Shown: one piece after another, positions 14,139 through 27,352 of the stretch
How the letters are laid out: each line of letters starts with the position of its first letter
Numbering within the stretch: the stretch's first letter is position 1
From: Dillenia suffruticosa
Lineage: Eukaryota; Streptophyta; Magnoliopsida; Dilleniales; Dilleniaceae
Length of the DNA: 64,000 bases
NCBI GenBank assembly: GCA_033439265.1
Contig: JAVTVX010000031.1
Location: 14,917,001 to 14,981,000, forward strand
Reading direction: 5' to 3'
Notes under the pieces: generated by a model
The model's input: only the letters and a program-made list of their open reading frames with translations
Databases searched by the model: none
What the model was told of the DNA's origin: nothing
Made by a program: the position numbers and the translations under genes

Positions 14139-17100
14139 ATGGTGTGCGAGAAATGTAAGTTCGTCTTTGTCTTTTTAGCAATTTAGAGAGGGGGAGAATT
14201 TTATAGAAATTGGATACGATTAAAGGAAATTGAGTTTTTGAAATTTGCAGGTGAGAAGAAACTAGCGAAAGTAATAGTACCAGACAAGTGGAAGGAAGGT
14301 GCAAGCAACACTAACGAAAGCGGTGGTCGTAAGATCAACGAGAACAAACTCCTTTCCAAAAAAAATCGGTTCGTTTACTTCCCCCCCTCTCTCTCTCTCT
14401 CTTGTTTGTAGATTTTCAATTTGAATCTATTACATATTAATTTCTTTCCTTCTGGGTTTTAATAATTTTTCCTTCTCTCTCTGTCTTGTTTGTAGATTTT
14501 CAATTTGAATCTGTTACATACTAATTTTCTTTTCCTTCTGGGTTTTAATAATTTTCCTCTTTCACTCTCTCTCGCTCGCTTGCTCTCTTCCGTGTTGTAA
14601 TGTTATGACATGATTGCATTGTGCGAACTGTAAATTTTTTTTTTTTTTTGGTTACTTCCTCTAATGGTACAAATCATATGGAGGAAGGATGTAAAAAGAG
14701 GACCCAACTTAAAAAAGGGATTTGTGGGAAAATTCATCAGAATTTCAATTTGGGATTGTAATGATTGACTTCATACAAAATGCTGGTTTAATGTTTGATT
14801 TTCGGTATCAAGCCTGTTTGCAGCGGTGAAAACCCCCCAAAAAATTTAGCACTCCTCAAGAATGAGGGAAAGAGACTAAGCCAGAATGAGCCAAATACGT
14901 ATGGATTACCTTGAATAAAGGAAAACACATCGGGATGACCATAGTAAGACCTAATTTCCATGACCGATGCCCGTTGGCCTGATGGCTCAAAGAAGGGGAG
15001 ATGGATTAGGTTTACCATAATGTTGGGCGTTGATGTTGAACTTATTGGTCCATGTCGAGGGTTTGAGTAGTAGAATCATATCTGTATTGGAATCTAAAAG
15101 GGCATTTGTAGGTAAATGATCATGGAAACATATGGTAGAGAAAAAAAAGTTTCAGAGGAATATCATTATTGCAAGGATATAGAGAAGCACGATATAACCA
15201 TTTTATATGGACTTGGGGAGATTTATGGTGTTGGAGGATGGAGATCTATTAGAAAGGGGCATAATTACTTGTTCGTGGTTGCAAGGCTTAAAAAGGGTGT
15301 GTAAACCACAATTTTCTCTTCACGTGATTGGTGGTAAGGGCCATTTTTCAAATTGTGGTTTCTTGGCATATTGTTGGCCTCCAACTCAGCATGTGGATTA
15401 ATGAAGTTCTTTGAGATTGAAAGTTAGCAAGCTTCCAACCGCAGTTCAATACATTGTATAATATTATCTCTATAATCATCCTAGAAATGCTAGCAAGGAC
15501 TGGTTTAATTGGACTGATGGGACTCTTGAATTTTTGAGATTGAAAGTTAGCAAGCTTCCAACTGCAGTTCAATACATTGTATAATATTATCTCTATAATC
15601 ATCCTAGAAATGCTAGCAAGGACTGGTTTAAATGGACTGATGGGACGCTTGAATTTGAGTCAAGTCCTACATTGGTTTTTTCATAGGAACATAGGTTGGT
15701 GTGCATGTTGAGTTTAAGTGTTTTGAGGAAGTCCTTTTAGTTGGGTAGAGTTCCTTCTGAGGTTGTTTTCTGAGACCCAAGTTGGGTTCCGATAATCACC
15801 ATTAATGATGTACTGAAACGAGGTAGGTCATGGTGTTATTTGCAAGACCAAAATAAAGTCAATGAACCATTTGCCTTTGAGTTGTCATTGTTTATTCTAC
15901 CCATTGTTTATTCTACCGCAGTACTGTCGTTGGTGGCTGGTACAGTTAGAGATGAATTTTGGACTCGGTGGCAGTTACACGGCTGTTATTTAGATTACAG
16001 CCCTTGTTCATCTTTGATCTAGTATGCAAATGGGAGCGGAATATTACAAGGTGATCAGGGCTTCCAAGATTGATTGGCAGAGAGGTTCTTAAATTGGGGG
16101 AAGGGAAAGACATTGCTGAGGACCACTTATTTGTCTTCCAGTCCTGGTATGGATGTTTTCATCACAGAGAATGTAAAGGAGCTATTTTATCATAGTGTAT
16201 CTACTTATGCTTTGAGGCCGTATTTGCTTTAAAAATCAATTTGCTTGTAGTTAGATATTTGGAACTTAGCTTTGTAAAGATTTAAGATCTGGGAATATGC
16301 CAGAAGAAGCAAATGGGTGGAGGAGTTATCTTTCACTTTATCTTTTTGGTATCGTAGTGAGAAATCTTCTAGATAGCATATTTTTCTATGTGTTTGCCTT
16401 TTGCTACTTCATTTTGTAGTATTAGAGGATTGTTATGACAGGAAATTTCAATGGTGATGAAGTGGAGCCATGTAAGCAAGATGAGTAGGCTGCCCCAAAG
16501 ATTCTGCAAGTGTGTAACCGAAGGAAGAAAGAAAGTGTGGGAGCTGATGTGGAGCAACAACCCAACCGAAGAATCTAAGAGGTTAGAGGGCTCTTAGAGA
16601 ATTATAAATGTAAGGGGTGAGAATGAGAGGGGGATAGGAAGGAAATAGATATTGTAACACGGCTGTTAAGCTGGTTAGTCTGGCTTGTATAGACTGAGTC
16701 TCTTTGTGAGTTTCAGAATTGCATTTCAATGAAAAGGAGCACTTAGTGCTCAGTTCTTCACAGTGAATTTTCCCCTCTCCTTGCCATTCTTTATCTTCTT
16801 TAGTTTCTGTGTGTAACAAGGATATTCAAAGAGTACTGGTATGGGAACAAAGAGGAATTTGTGGATAAAAAATTGTTGAAGTTGAACAAGGCTTATGGTG
16901 GGAAAAATACCAGCTTTTTGAGTATTATTTCTGTTGCAAGACAAAGTATAGTTTAAAATTGGCGGATGTCTAAGGTTGAGAAATGGACAAGTGGATGTTT
17001 CTAAGGTCTCTTAGATATATGGAAAGGACTTATGTCTTGATACGGCTTTTCTGTAAAACTATGCTTTGGTTTAATGTTCTTCCCATGAGTCTTGACTAAT

Positions 17101-20100
17101 CAAATGCTTGAGGTTTATTGACAAGGGATGTCAAAACACTAATTAGTTTGTTCTTGTCTATTTCAAATGTTTCTTCATGGGATTGTAGATTGATGATTCG
17201 ACTGCACAAGCTTATGACCAGTAGCTTGAGACTTGTTCCATTTTTATCTCTCGGGGGGGGGGGGGGTTGTGAGAGAAACTCACTAGGCTTGTGCCAAGGG
17301 GGCAAATGTATGTCCATTCAGCCACATATCAAACAGCCAGCTGTTTCAAAATTTGTGGCTGATGGAGAAAGGTCTTTGTTTTATTTCTAAAATGAAATCA
17401 TATCAGGGTTGAATACAGTTGATTCCTGCAGATGCCTAACCCAATTATTGAGCTGAGTGGAATATGGTTTTGTCAAGTGCAAAACTGTTGCTGACCAAAG
17501 TGCTACTAAAACGGTGATGGTCGACACAAAACATTTTGGTCAGCAATGGTCTACTCCTGTCAGCATTGAGCAAGATGACTGGAAATTTGAAAAAAGAACA
17601 ACAAAGGAAAAATGAAGAGAGAATCTTTAAAGGAACCATGAATCTGGAGCAATCCTTGAAATTAAGAAAGAGGGGGCCATGATTCAACATTGACTAAAGA
17701 AGATTCGGCCTTCTTACTCAGGCAGAAGCTTTTTTGGGGTGGTGTCACCTTTAGCCATGAGCTTTTCTGTTAGAGAAACAATGAGATTCTTTTGCAAATA
17801 AGTGCTGCAGAGTGAGCAAGGAGGGAGAAGTGAGAGACAATGGCGGTGGCTTAGATATAAAAATTTAGGGTTTTTCTCTCTAAAACAAGAAAATGATACT
17901 ATTTCCAATTTACCCCTGACTTTCTTAAACATATAGATATGTTTAACAGGTAACATGACATTTGGCTGGTTTGGTTTATGACTGTTTCAAGATGATCAAA
18001 ATTGGATGAACTGAGATTTAGATCGACTTTTAAATTTTAAACCATGCCAACCATTCACATGTAGGCAGGCCGACCGAACACAATCAATCTGTCTCAGCTA
18101 TGCCGGTTTGCTTGGATTCTGACCCTTTTGTACACCCCTAACATCTAAAGTGCTTTTTTTTTTGGGCTTCTGTACAAAAAATGAAGTGGTCTGTCAAACT
18201 AAACTCTAGGACCTCTCAGGGAGGTTTTCATTTTCCTTATATCCTGCTGCTCCTTATCCTTCAAATTTACCATAGCAAAATGGGGAGAATGAGGAGGACT
18301 ACTTCTCTTCTCTTCAAACTCTTAAGCCTTTTTCCACATTTGGCAAGTTTGAGAACTTCTCATTGACGCCATGCACGTATTAGCCTAATCCCTAAAGAAA
18401 AAGTCAAATCAGCATGATTCATAGGTTCATTGTATGCCTTTCCAAGTAAGAATTTGTTAGCTAATCTCTTCCTGGATCTTTTAAGATAACGAAGGTCCAA
18501 ATTTGACAGAAAAATAATTCTCAAGTGAAGATGGCAACCTTGGCTGGAAATAGAAGTTTTAACCTCCAATTTGTATCTCCAATTGAAGTATTTCCCTGGT
18601 GTAACATCTAAGAAGCTTGTTGAAAGATTTGATCTTGTGAAAGAAGCATTCAGTCTGAGAGTCTTCACTGTGGCAGATCATATATGCACCATTGTCTCCT
18701 GAGGAAATCACAAAAGATTATGGAAGTGACACTTTAAAGGACCCGGGTTATACCATATGTCATGCCACAAAGAAACCCTCCAGTAATAGGGAATCTTTGC
18801 CTTCAAATATTAGCTACAAATTTGAGAAACAGCTACATGCAGAAGTTTCTGGTTGCATTTGATATAAAAAGCCAGGACATCCTGTGGATTTTTACATCTC
18901 ATTTACCTTGTTAAGGATAGTTTATGGCGGGACATCCTGTGGTTTATTACATCTCACTGACCTCATAAAAGATCTCAAGGACCCGACTTCTTTTCTTTTC
19001 CATATGGATATTCCAATCTGCCTCCTTTTCTGTTGGCGGCATTCAAGCTGATTTGCTGAAGTAGACTCTGGTGTCAAATATCAAAAGCTGCAAAATAGCT
19101 GGTAATTGTCATATTTGAAGCAACAGAGTGCAGATAGTATGACTTCCAAGTGTTGCATGCACCAAAATGTTAGATTAGGTGCATAATATGAGGAAAAGAT
19201 TTGTATAGAGGGTGATTCATATCTGAGGTAGGACTTATCAAACAACAGTGAACATTGTACCTTCTGATTATGAAGCCCTCAAGGGATATGTAGCCAGTTT
19301 CTTGGTTTCTCTTGAAAATTTTGAATTTGAGAGGAGTAAGATTGAGTTGAAAAGCTCAGTTCATCATAATTTTTTAATCAGGAAAGTGCTTGTTCATTTA
19401 ATCCCTGTTACCAATCTGTGGAGGGAAAGGAATAGGGGAATGTTTTTGGATGCCGAAAAACCCCTTCTTGTTGTGGATATTTGGCTAAAGACCTTTTTCT
19501 TGGTTTTCATTGGGTTCTTTTTGTGGTTTGAAGATGTTTTGTTTGTAGATGTCTTTCAAGAAGTTGAGGTTATTTCCTTTTGCTTTTGTTATGCATTTCT
19601 TTTTTTTCCTCCTCTTGTATTAAAAAAAAAAAAAAAAAGAACAGCAAGATGTGAGATAACCCTTTGGTGTTGATGATATCTGCAAAAGCCATAGTTTATT
19701 TAAAGGAACATGCAAAGGGACTTGTGTGGTTATTACCTATTAGTTTGGAGAAAAGTTGTTTTATTTATTCTTTTAATACTTATACAATAGGGTTACCATG
19801 ATATATTTGTGCAAATCCAAAAACAATTCTCTTTAGTTGTTGAGATTTAACTAGCCTATGTCGCCATTGCCAGGCTTGCATTGAATTATTGATGAACCTC
19901 ATTTGAATACCTTAACATCAGGATGTTCTGTTTGGCTGCCCTTTCAGTTTCTGTTCTATTATCTACCTCTTTGTATGGTGATCTCTAATTTACTGGATTG
20001 ATAAATGCATGGTCGTCTCTCTCAGGCATCATGTTCATTTTAGTCAAGCCTCTTCTCTTAAACTTTAGCAACATTAGGCCAATACTAATCTCGTCTTTCT

Positions 20101-20395
20101 TGTTTTGCAGGTGGACACCATATGGAAACACAAAGTGTATTATCTGCAAGCAACAGGTTCACCAGGATGCCAAGTATTGCCACACTTGCGCCTATAGCAA
20201 AGGTACTTGATGTGTTTTTCTTTTCTTTTCTTTGGGGGGGGGGGGTTTTCTTTCTAATTCTTATGTTTTGTGTTTGATATTTTATACATTGTTATTTTTT
20301 TCCTCCTGTAATGTTGTCCAATATGTGCAGGAGTGTGTGCAATGTGCGGCAAGCAGGTGCTTGACACCAAGTTCTACAAACAAAGCAACGTATGA
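14139..20395 (+). CDS. CRIPT: CRIPT homologue (cysteine-rich PDZ-binding protein-like)
   Basis: A small zinc-binding protein conserved from plants to animals. In animals it binds PDZ domains and has been linked to the minor spliceosome; its plant role is not shown here. Exons are 14139-14154 (only 16 nt), 14251-14368, 20111-20202 and 20331-20395, all with GT-AG introns and matching phases, giving 96 residues (human CRIPT is 101). It starts MVCEKCEKKL, has ESGGRKINENK, then CIIC, a Cys-His-Cys cluster and CAYSKGVCAMCGKQVLDTK, and ends KQSNV, close to the animal PDZ-binding tail QTSV. The Cys-x2-Cys pairs expected to bind zinc are all present. Intron 2 is 5.7 kb, about sixty times the neighbouring coding exons. 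Confidence 0.92.
14369..20110 (+). other. Large CRIPT intron 2, repeat-filled
   Basis: No second gene is recognisable in this intron. It contains a 123-bp tandem duplication (listed separately), a G homopolymer at about 17257-17267 and poly-T/A runs. Stretches at about 14790-16020 and 16400-16830 have near-coding composition with many stops and look like decayed transposable elements. The family could not be identified by eye. Confidence 0.5.
15411..15656 (+). repeat. 123-bp tandem duplication, two copies
   Basis: The block starting TTGAGATTGAAAGTTAGCAA occurs at 15411 and again at 15534, almost identical over 123 bp. It lies inside CRIPT intron 2. The open frame on the opposite strand repeats for the same reason and is not a gene. 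Confidence 0.9.
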
Positions 20396-22312
20396 TGTCG
20401 AATCGGATTATACACTAATGCTCTCATTGTTTTCTCTTACCCATGTGATGCCATCATTGTTAAATGGGATTTCCTGAATTACAATGTATCCACAGGCACT
20501 AAGTAGGTGTTTCTAATTCTGGTAATGCAACTTATAATCAACATTTATGTACTCTTCTAGTTCTAGTTGAATGAAATGCAGTCTGCTTGCTCCATCAAGC
20601 TCTCTCTGTGTTAATTTCTCATATCTGATTATTTATTTTTATTCCTTTGTTCATTGGAAAGATACAATTGACATGATTTACGATAGAGTTGAATTGAAAA
20701 GTTGGATTTATACGACCGGCCTCAACTAAGTTAAGAATAAGGTTTTCCTGAGTTGAGTTGTGTATCTGAGATATACTCTTTCCTGCCAATAATAATACTA
20801 ATACAAGGTTTAAGTAGTGGGAATGCTACTTAAATCCGTTGGTGATACTTGTATTATTATTACTTTTATTTATCTATTTAGTTTTCATGCTTTGGCTGAA
20901 CTAGCTGCTTCATGGGATCAAATATGACTTAACTTTCTTGCCAAACCAATTTTTGCTTGGAACTCTGAAAAGTTATTTCCTCATAAGGTACGATGAAGTC
21001 CTTTTTCAAAGATGGGTTTTGCTAGTTCTGTAACATGTTTGTTGCAGTTTGAAACTTTAGGGAACTGGATGATAGTGTATCCTATATGCTGGTGTTTTCA
21101 CTGGTTTGATCTGGTGGGGAACTAGGAGAAATGATGCAGCCCACCGTTCACATGAAAGGCACTTGGATATAATGTTGTCCCCTCTCGACAATATGCATTT
21201 CCTGGAGTACATTCTGAAATTCTTATGATGCTATCTCATTGATGGGATTCTGAAACAACTATGGTTTGCAAAAGTGACTTTTGTGTTGCTGAGGTTTTCA
21301 CTGGCGTTAATAACATAAGGTGTCTTCTCTTATTTCCTAGAGTACGCATTACCCATTTGAGCTTTTGGACTAGGGCTGGTAAATAGAATGCCAGGGAGAT
21401 TGGAACATAGTTATGTATGTAGATCATAGTTAAGCATTGATCCGCTGAAACAAAATAGGTTTTGTGATGAGTTTATGTGCTAAAGTTGGACTTGATCTGG
21501 ACTACAAGCTTACCTGATTATTACCTCTTAGTATTTACCTTTCTCATGGAATAGATTTCTTCATTCTGTGGTGTGGTTGGTCCCTGGTTAGCATTACCAT
21601 GTTAAGCATATTCGCTTACGCGGTCTCATAGACACACAAACTACGGTGCACCATGTCAAAGACACTGAGGTTTTTGTAGGGCTTTGCGTCTGTGATTTGG
21701 ATACTGATATGTTGTTATTTAATTACATAATTTGCAAATGTTTGTCAGCTTTAGAGGGTAATATATCATTGACTTAACTGTAGTAAGATATTCAAAGTGG
21801 ATTCAAAGTTCCTTTTTGGTCGAAAAGGATCTTTACTGGGGCAAAGGCATGAGATAAATAAGGCCTGAAATCCATGGTGGTGGACAAAGACTAGTGGAAA
21901 CTTGCATAGTGAAAGCCAGGAATTCTTGAGTAACAAAATAAGAAAAGTTGGGAGATCTACTTCTGAAACTAAATGCAGACTTAAAGATCAGAGGAAAAGA
22001 TTGTGATGGTTAAAATCTAAAATTCTTGCAGATTCATGGTAGAACTACAGAATTGCTTATACATGCTTAAAGCATATCCACCCCAAAAGACAAGGGAAAA
22101 AGGGGGAAGACCTAGCATTCGTGGTAAGTTGATAGTGCGGGCAAGTCTGGAAGATTCAATGATAAGTAGAGCTTTAGATTTTCTCGTCAAAACTTGTCAA
22201 AATGCAGAATGTGAACTTCGGAGTTCTGAAAGTGCTTCCAAAGAATGCATCATCTCTCAACATCGGTGTCATGCTTATAGAAGAACACCACAAAACTATC
22301 TAGGCTGAATCT
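20396..22312. other. Intergenic between convergent CRIPT and MYB genes
   Basis: Holds the two 3' UTRs and AT-rich DNA. No gene or domain was recognised. There is a G homopolymer at about 20235-20245, inside CRIPT intron 3, just to the left. Confidence 0.45.
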
Positions 22313-22612
22313 TCATTCGCTTGTCGAATATCTGGAATTCCAGTATTTTTCTATTTCCTCTGCTGTTCTTCCTGGTATTCTCCCGGCAATTAGGGCCCAT
22401 CTGGAATAGAAAAAAAGAGATGTATTTAGCTTCACTAATTCTGTGAATGTTGAGAAAATTGAAAGAAGGGAAAAAAACTAACCTTTCTCCAACGAGGTTG
22501 AACATCCTTATGATAAGTGTTTCTTCGTCTTCTGAGAATTCATGCTTGGATTCTTCGCTTGTGTCTTCTGTAAGATTTACCCCCATGTCAATGATAAGAC
22601 AAAGTCACCCAC

Positions 22613-22648
<36 letters not shown>

Positions 22649-22793
22649 GGGGGGGTTTGTATTGGGGGGGGGGGGGGAATCAATTTAGTGTACGTGCCAA
22701 GAGAGGGACCTTATAAGTTATTTACATTTTGCAATGGATACCTTGAGAATCAACTGTAGTGTCGTCGGAAGATGAGAATTCGGAGTCGGCCAT
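22313..22793 (-). CDS. Single-repeat R3-MYB transcription repressor (CPC/TRY/ETC-like)
   Basis: A small MYB lacking an activation domain. Family members repress trichome and root-hair fate, or pigment genes, by competing with R2R3-MYBs for bHLH partners. Minus-strand exons are 22742-22793, 22483-22567 and 22313-22400 with GT-AG junctions, giving 74 residues. An acidic, Ser-rich N-terminus (MADSEFSSSDDTT) leads into one R3 repeat, FSEDEETLIIRMFNLVGERW, then IAGRIPGRTAEEIEKYW. Regularly spaced tryptophans are at the expected places. The bHLH-binding motif is present, but its opening acidic residue is Thr. The protein ends shortly after the repeat in YSTSE. Intron 1 contains a TG microsatellite and two G runs. 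No single open frame covers the gene; it is assembled from three exons. Confidence 0.88.
22615..22677 (+). repeat. TG microsatellite and two G homopolymers in R3-MYB intron 1
   Basis: A (TG)n tract at about 22615-22646 runs into a G run ending near 22655, and a second G run follows at about 22664-22677. They lie within the first intron of the R3-MYB gene and are likely length-polymorphic. Confidence 0.9.
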
Positions 22794-23084
22794 TTTTATG
22801 CTGGTAAGGAATAGTGAATTGTGTTGGAAGTAAATGGAGTGTCTGTGGGGAGGGAAAATGGTGGCGCTTAAGTGCATGTATTTATAGGAGGGAATATTTG
22901 CCCAACAGCCACTGGAGGGAAGAAGAATGGATGGTGAAGAAGAAGAATGGTAGTTGGAAGATGCTACTTTTGCATTATGAGGACTTTGATGGGTTGTTGA
23001 AAACAGGCTCTTCCCTTGGGTTAAAAAAAAAAGGGTTTCTTAGCTCCCTCGATCGCTGTACTTTATGAGGACTTCTGAGCATTT

Positions 23085-23193
23085 GCAAATTGGAATATCA
23101 TTTGCTGTACTTTATGCTTTTTTGTGATACTTAGCTCTCTCTCTCGCAAATTGGAATATCATTTGCTGTACTATATGCTTTTTTGTGATACTT

Positions 23194-23243
<50 letters not shown>
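23085..23243 (+). repeat. 61-bp tandem duplication followed by a CT microsatellite
   Basis: The block starting GCAAATTGGAATATCA occurs at 23085 and 23146. Each copy ends in CTCTCT, and the second runs into a (CT)n tract at about 23197-23243. It lies about 300-450 bp upstream of the R3-MYB start, so it may be part of its promoter. Confidence 0.85.
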
Positions 23244-23246
<3 letters not shown>

Positions 23247-26200
23247 AAGCGGTAAATAAGACTAATAGAAAGTCGATTTAATGAAATGAAATATTAAATT
23301 TCTTAATCAAATTTCGAATTTGAAACTTGTAAAATCCATATCTAAATAAAATTTTTATAAATATTTAAATCGAATTAATCAAAATATGATTCTAATAACA
23401 ATGATAAAAAATAAAAAGAAAAAAAACAAAGCGGTATATGGTAAGTGTAAAATCAGATGGAAAAGTTATGTTGAACAAACATACAAATGTAGGCCCGTGA
23501 GTAAGATGAAGACGACTCACATTCTTGTTTTGCCTCTACAAAGTGCCCAGAGAGATTTGTTGCGAATTATGATGTGCATACTACGCTCCCGCGAACTACA
23601 AAATGCTAATACTCTAAGAAACCCTCTTTTTCATTTTTGTGGGTGCTCAACTACTCATATCATCTTTCATAATTATGTGGCTTTTCCTTGTACCCTCGGA
23701 TAAATCCTAATTTCGTCTTAGATTTTGAATCTTGCCTAGGGTGTGCATATTGCTCACTTTTTTTTTTTTTTTTTTTTTTTCTTATCGTATAAAAATTTAA
23801 ATATGGAATCATCAGTTTGGAGGATGGGGTTTATACTACTAAACTATTCTCTTGGAAACATTGCTCACTTCAATCAATAGATTCATTATATATGATCATT
23901 GGAGACAAAATTCTAAATTGAGGATTAAGCAAATAATATCTCATTTTTAGGTTGTTACTAGACTGCTTCTTGTCAAGAGAATGACCTAATCATCGCCATA
24001 TGCCGTAGTTATTGGATAATAATTTTAAAACTATTTTTAAAAGAATATTTTAAATATTAAATATTATATATAAAAATTACTGTTTTTCTTAGAGATTGAA
24101 CTCTAGTATTTAAAAAAAAAAAAAAGTGCGTTTAGAGTAATCTAATGCGACCGATCATATCTTTTAATCAGAGTAGTCGGGAATTAGTTAAATTCTAACT
24201 ATGAAAATTAAAATTTCACCGATTTTCATTGCGAGTATTTATATTTATATTTATACATTCCATAAAACAGAGTGGTGAAATTTTGCTCTCGGCTCCTAGG
24301 TAGGTTTAGGTTTCTTTTAATGAGGCAATGAGAAATTAATATATTTCCTGAGTCACTGTATGAGGGGTCGACATCAGCCTATCATTTATGAGGTTTGGCC
24401 GTTGATTTTTTTTTTTGTACGATATCTTGGATATTTTTTAGTATCCAAAATTTTATTCTGATTAATTTGAATCGATCGTTATAGTAGTTTCTTTTGAAGG
24501 TCGAATCTTCTAACAGATAACGTTCCATACACATAAAGTTTCGATATTCCTAACAAGATTCAAATCTTGATCATGCTTAATGATATTCAATTCTACGTCT
24601 AATTAAAACAATCAACGTTTGACAATTTTTGCCCTACTATTTGAATGCCCCACATCCTACTCCTTGAAGCCAAGTTGGTACTTCTTCCTCCTTTGTTTTA
24701 TCCTGTTCTTGCTGTTTTCCCATTATATCTTACTTTATTGGTATGTAAGGTGACAATTATATCATTTTATTATCTTTTTTCCTTGTGCACGAAGGATATT
24801 GTAGCAGTATATTGAATTAGTGTAACGAAATATTAATAAATAATCGATTTAATAAAATTAAATATTAAATTTATTGATTAAATTTTAAATTTAAAGTTTA
24901 AAAGTAAAAAAAAAAAATCATGTTAAAATTTTTATAAATATTTAAATCGAATTAATTAAAATATAATTTTAAATATCGATGATATGATATAAATATCAGG
25001 TAATCAATCATGGGATGCGGTATGTGTCATGAATAAAGAGGATTATCAAATCTTAGAAAGATTTTGTAGGTTTACTTTCCCCTCCCAAGTCCTATAATTT
25101 TTATTTTCCTTTTATTCTCATGGAACTTATAATGTAAATAATATATTAATTATCATGGGCTAACTTATTCGTCTTAACAATTTAATTTTTATTATTTATG
25201 AGATCAGATTCACAGATTCAAAATTTTAAAGAAGAGTTTTAATACTTCTGGACCGTTAACCCTTGGTGGGCAATGAGCTATACAGCAACAACCATTTGAG
25301 ATGATACGCTTTGTCTGACTTAAATGATTACAGATGATTAATAAGATTTTGTGAACTACGTGAAGAATCATGTAATTTGATCGGTAGCGGGGGAGGATGG
25401 ACATGTGGGAATATTATCTCTTTCACACTTTTGCTCTTTTTTGGATCAGTACTGAACTGATTATTGATTATGGAAGATCAAATCTTTAAGTTATCATTGT
25501 TTCTTGATCATGCAAAGGGTACGGTACATTGATGAATAGTTGGTCTCACGATGTTAAATTTTTTAATCGTACGATGAATTTAAAATTTAATAATAAAAAA
25601 AATTATTTTGAAAGAGACGTAATTCAAATAAAAATTTTATAAATATTCGAATTATATTAATTAAAATATAATTTTGAATTTCTGAAAAACAGGTGTGTTT
25701 GGTTGCAAGCAGAAAGGAAGATCAATGGGAGGGACCAAGCCCGCAGTGGCCTTCGCAGTTTTGTTTGACATATTGTCGCCAGTAGTTGTGGTGCCCATAC
25801 GTCATGTCAACAGGTTACAACATCGAGTCATTTTCAGATGTGGTCCATGCCGGGGAATCTCCAACCTCTGATATCTTGGTAAAATTTTAATTGATTTATA
25901 AACATAAGCAGACATATAATCGAACATTAAATATTTCCCATAAAATTTTTTTTAAATAAACATGTTTTGAGTCCTATAGATAACTTGATTTATGTAAAAA
26001 GATTTTTTATAATATTTTGTTTTTATACTTGACCGGGACGTAGAACTCAATTTAAATGCTAACTCTTCTGAATCGATATTTATAATATAATGATAGATTT
26101 ATAAGTTTTTATTGAATAAAGAAACTTATATTAAAAAGATATTGTATTGATTGTATTTTTCTCCTTCATTGGACATTTCAGAGGAGAAAAGTTGTCCCAC

Positions 26201-27352
26201 CAAGGCCTTCAGATTCTAGTTAAGTTCTCAACCCAAATGATAAAGAAAAATGGTCCCATCAGGGTTGTCATTCTCGGAGGGAGATGCCCAAAAACATTTT
26301 GTTGTGTTTTGAATGGAAAGGGCATCTAATATTCGTATTTGAATTATTTGACAAGAAGGAGCTGAAGAACATCCATGAGGGTCCCATCCATTTTACAAGC
26401 TTTGAGCCGTATTGGCTTTTCTTTTCGACATTTGACACTGATTTTTATTCACCGCTTCTCCTTGATCCAGCGCAGCATTTTCATGCGCACCGCAATCCAA
26501 CAGCGAATTAGACCACTCAAAACGGTATGGACAGCACTCCATCTTCTAAGTACATGATGCCATTACCCTGAACCCCCCCCCCCCTTTTTCCCCCTTTTCC
26601 CCCTTTTCCTTAAGAGGCAATACAGAACCACTGGAATGTCCCAGATCCTAACCTTTTCCACTTGGGAGAAGCTGAAAATAAAGGACAGCCAAAGCAAGTC
26701 GAATTCAGTTAAGCCGCTGAATTTATTCAACATAACTCTAGCAGGAAATTAAAGTCAACACACATCATAATCAACCATCAAAAACAACTCATGGGTCACA
26801 AATCGATCTTGTTCGCTAGCCCAACAGGCTGCTTCTAGACTAGCTTTACTCCACTCATTTCTTAATCATTCTTTCAAGAAGCAAGATTGAGTTCGCCACA
26901 AGCACATTCCAGCAACTATAACACCATGCCATCTAAAGAAGGCCTATACACGATTGCATTTCAGCACATTACCCGCATGCCTGCAGTGAGACTGCAGTTG
27001 CAGACTAGCTAAATAGGTAATGTTACCCCCCAGTAAAGCAATACCAAGAAAAAATGCATGAGTACAAAAAGGCCACCATTATAGTGAATAATATTTTTGA
27101 ATGCTCGGCAATAACCCATCATAAGTGGCACACTCATACATTAAGGCAGCACATATACTTGGACAACTAAGTATTAAATTCAGAGTATATGTGCTAAATA
27201 ATTGATGGAATGCACAAATACCACCAGCAGCACACATATATGGTGTCAAATTCAGATAATATTTGGGATCTTACGTATTACTTTCAATCACTTAATTAAA
27301 GCAGTGGCTTCGTATCATAATGGAGATCAATCCTGCTGTTGCTGCTCCCAGG
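23244..27352. other. Intergenic, AT-rich
   Basis: No gene was recognised. A stretch at about 26160-26560 is less AT-rich and has overlapping frames of 60-75 codons, but no recognisable domain. A C-rich homopolymer block lies at about 26572-26608. The right part should include the 3' UTR of eIF1. A poly-T run is at about 23759-23780. Confidence 0.45.

Noticed and set aside
15348-15602. 84-codon frame with an internal protein repeat
   Set aside because: The protein repeat comes from the 123-bp DNA duplication in a CRIPT intron, on the opposite strand; no domain.
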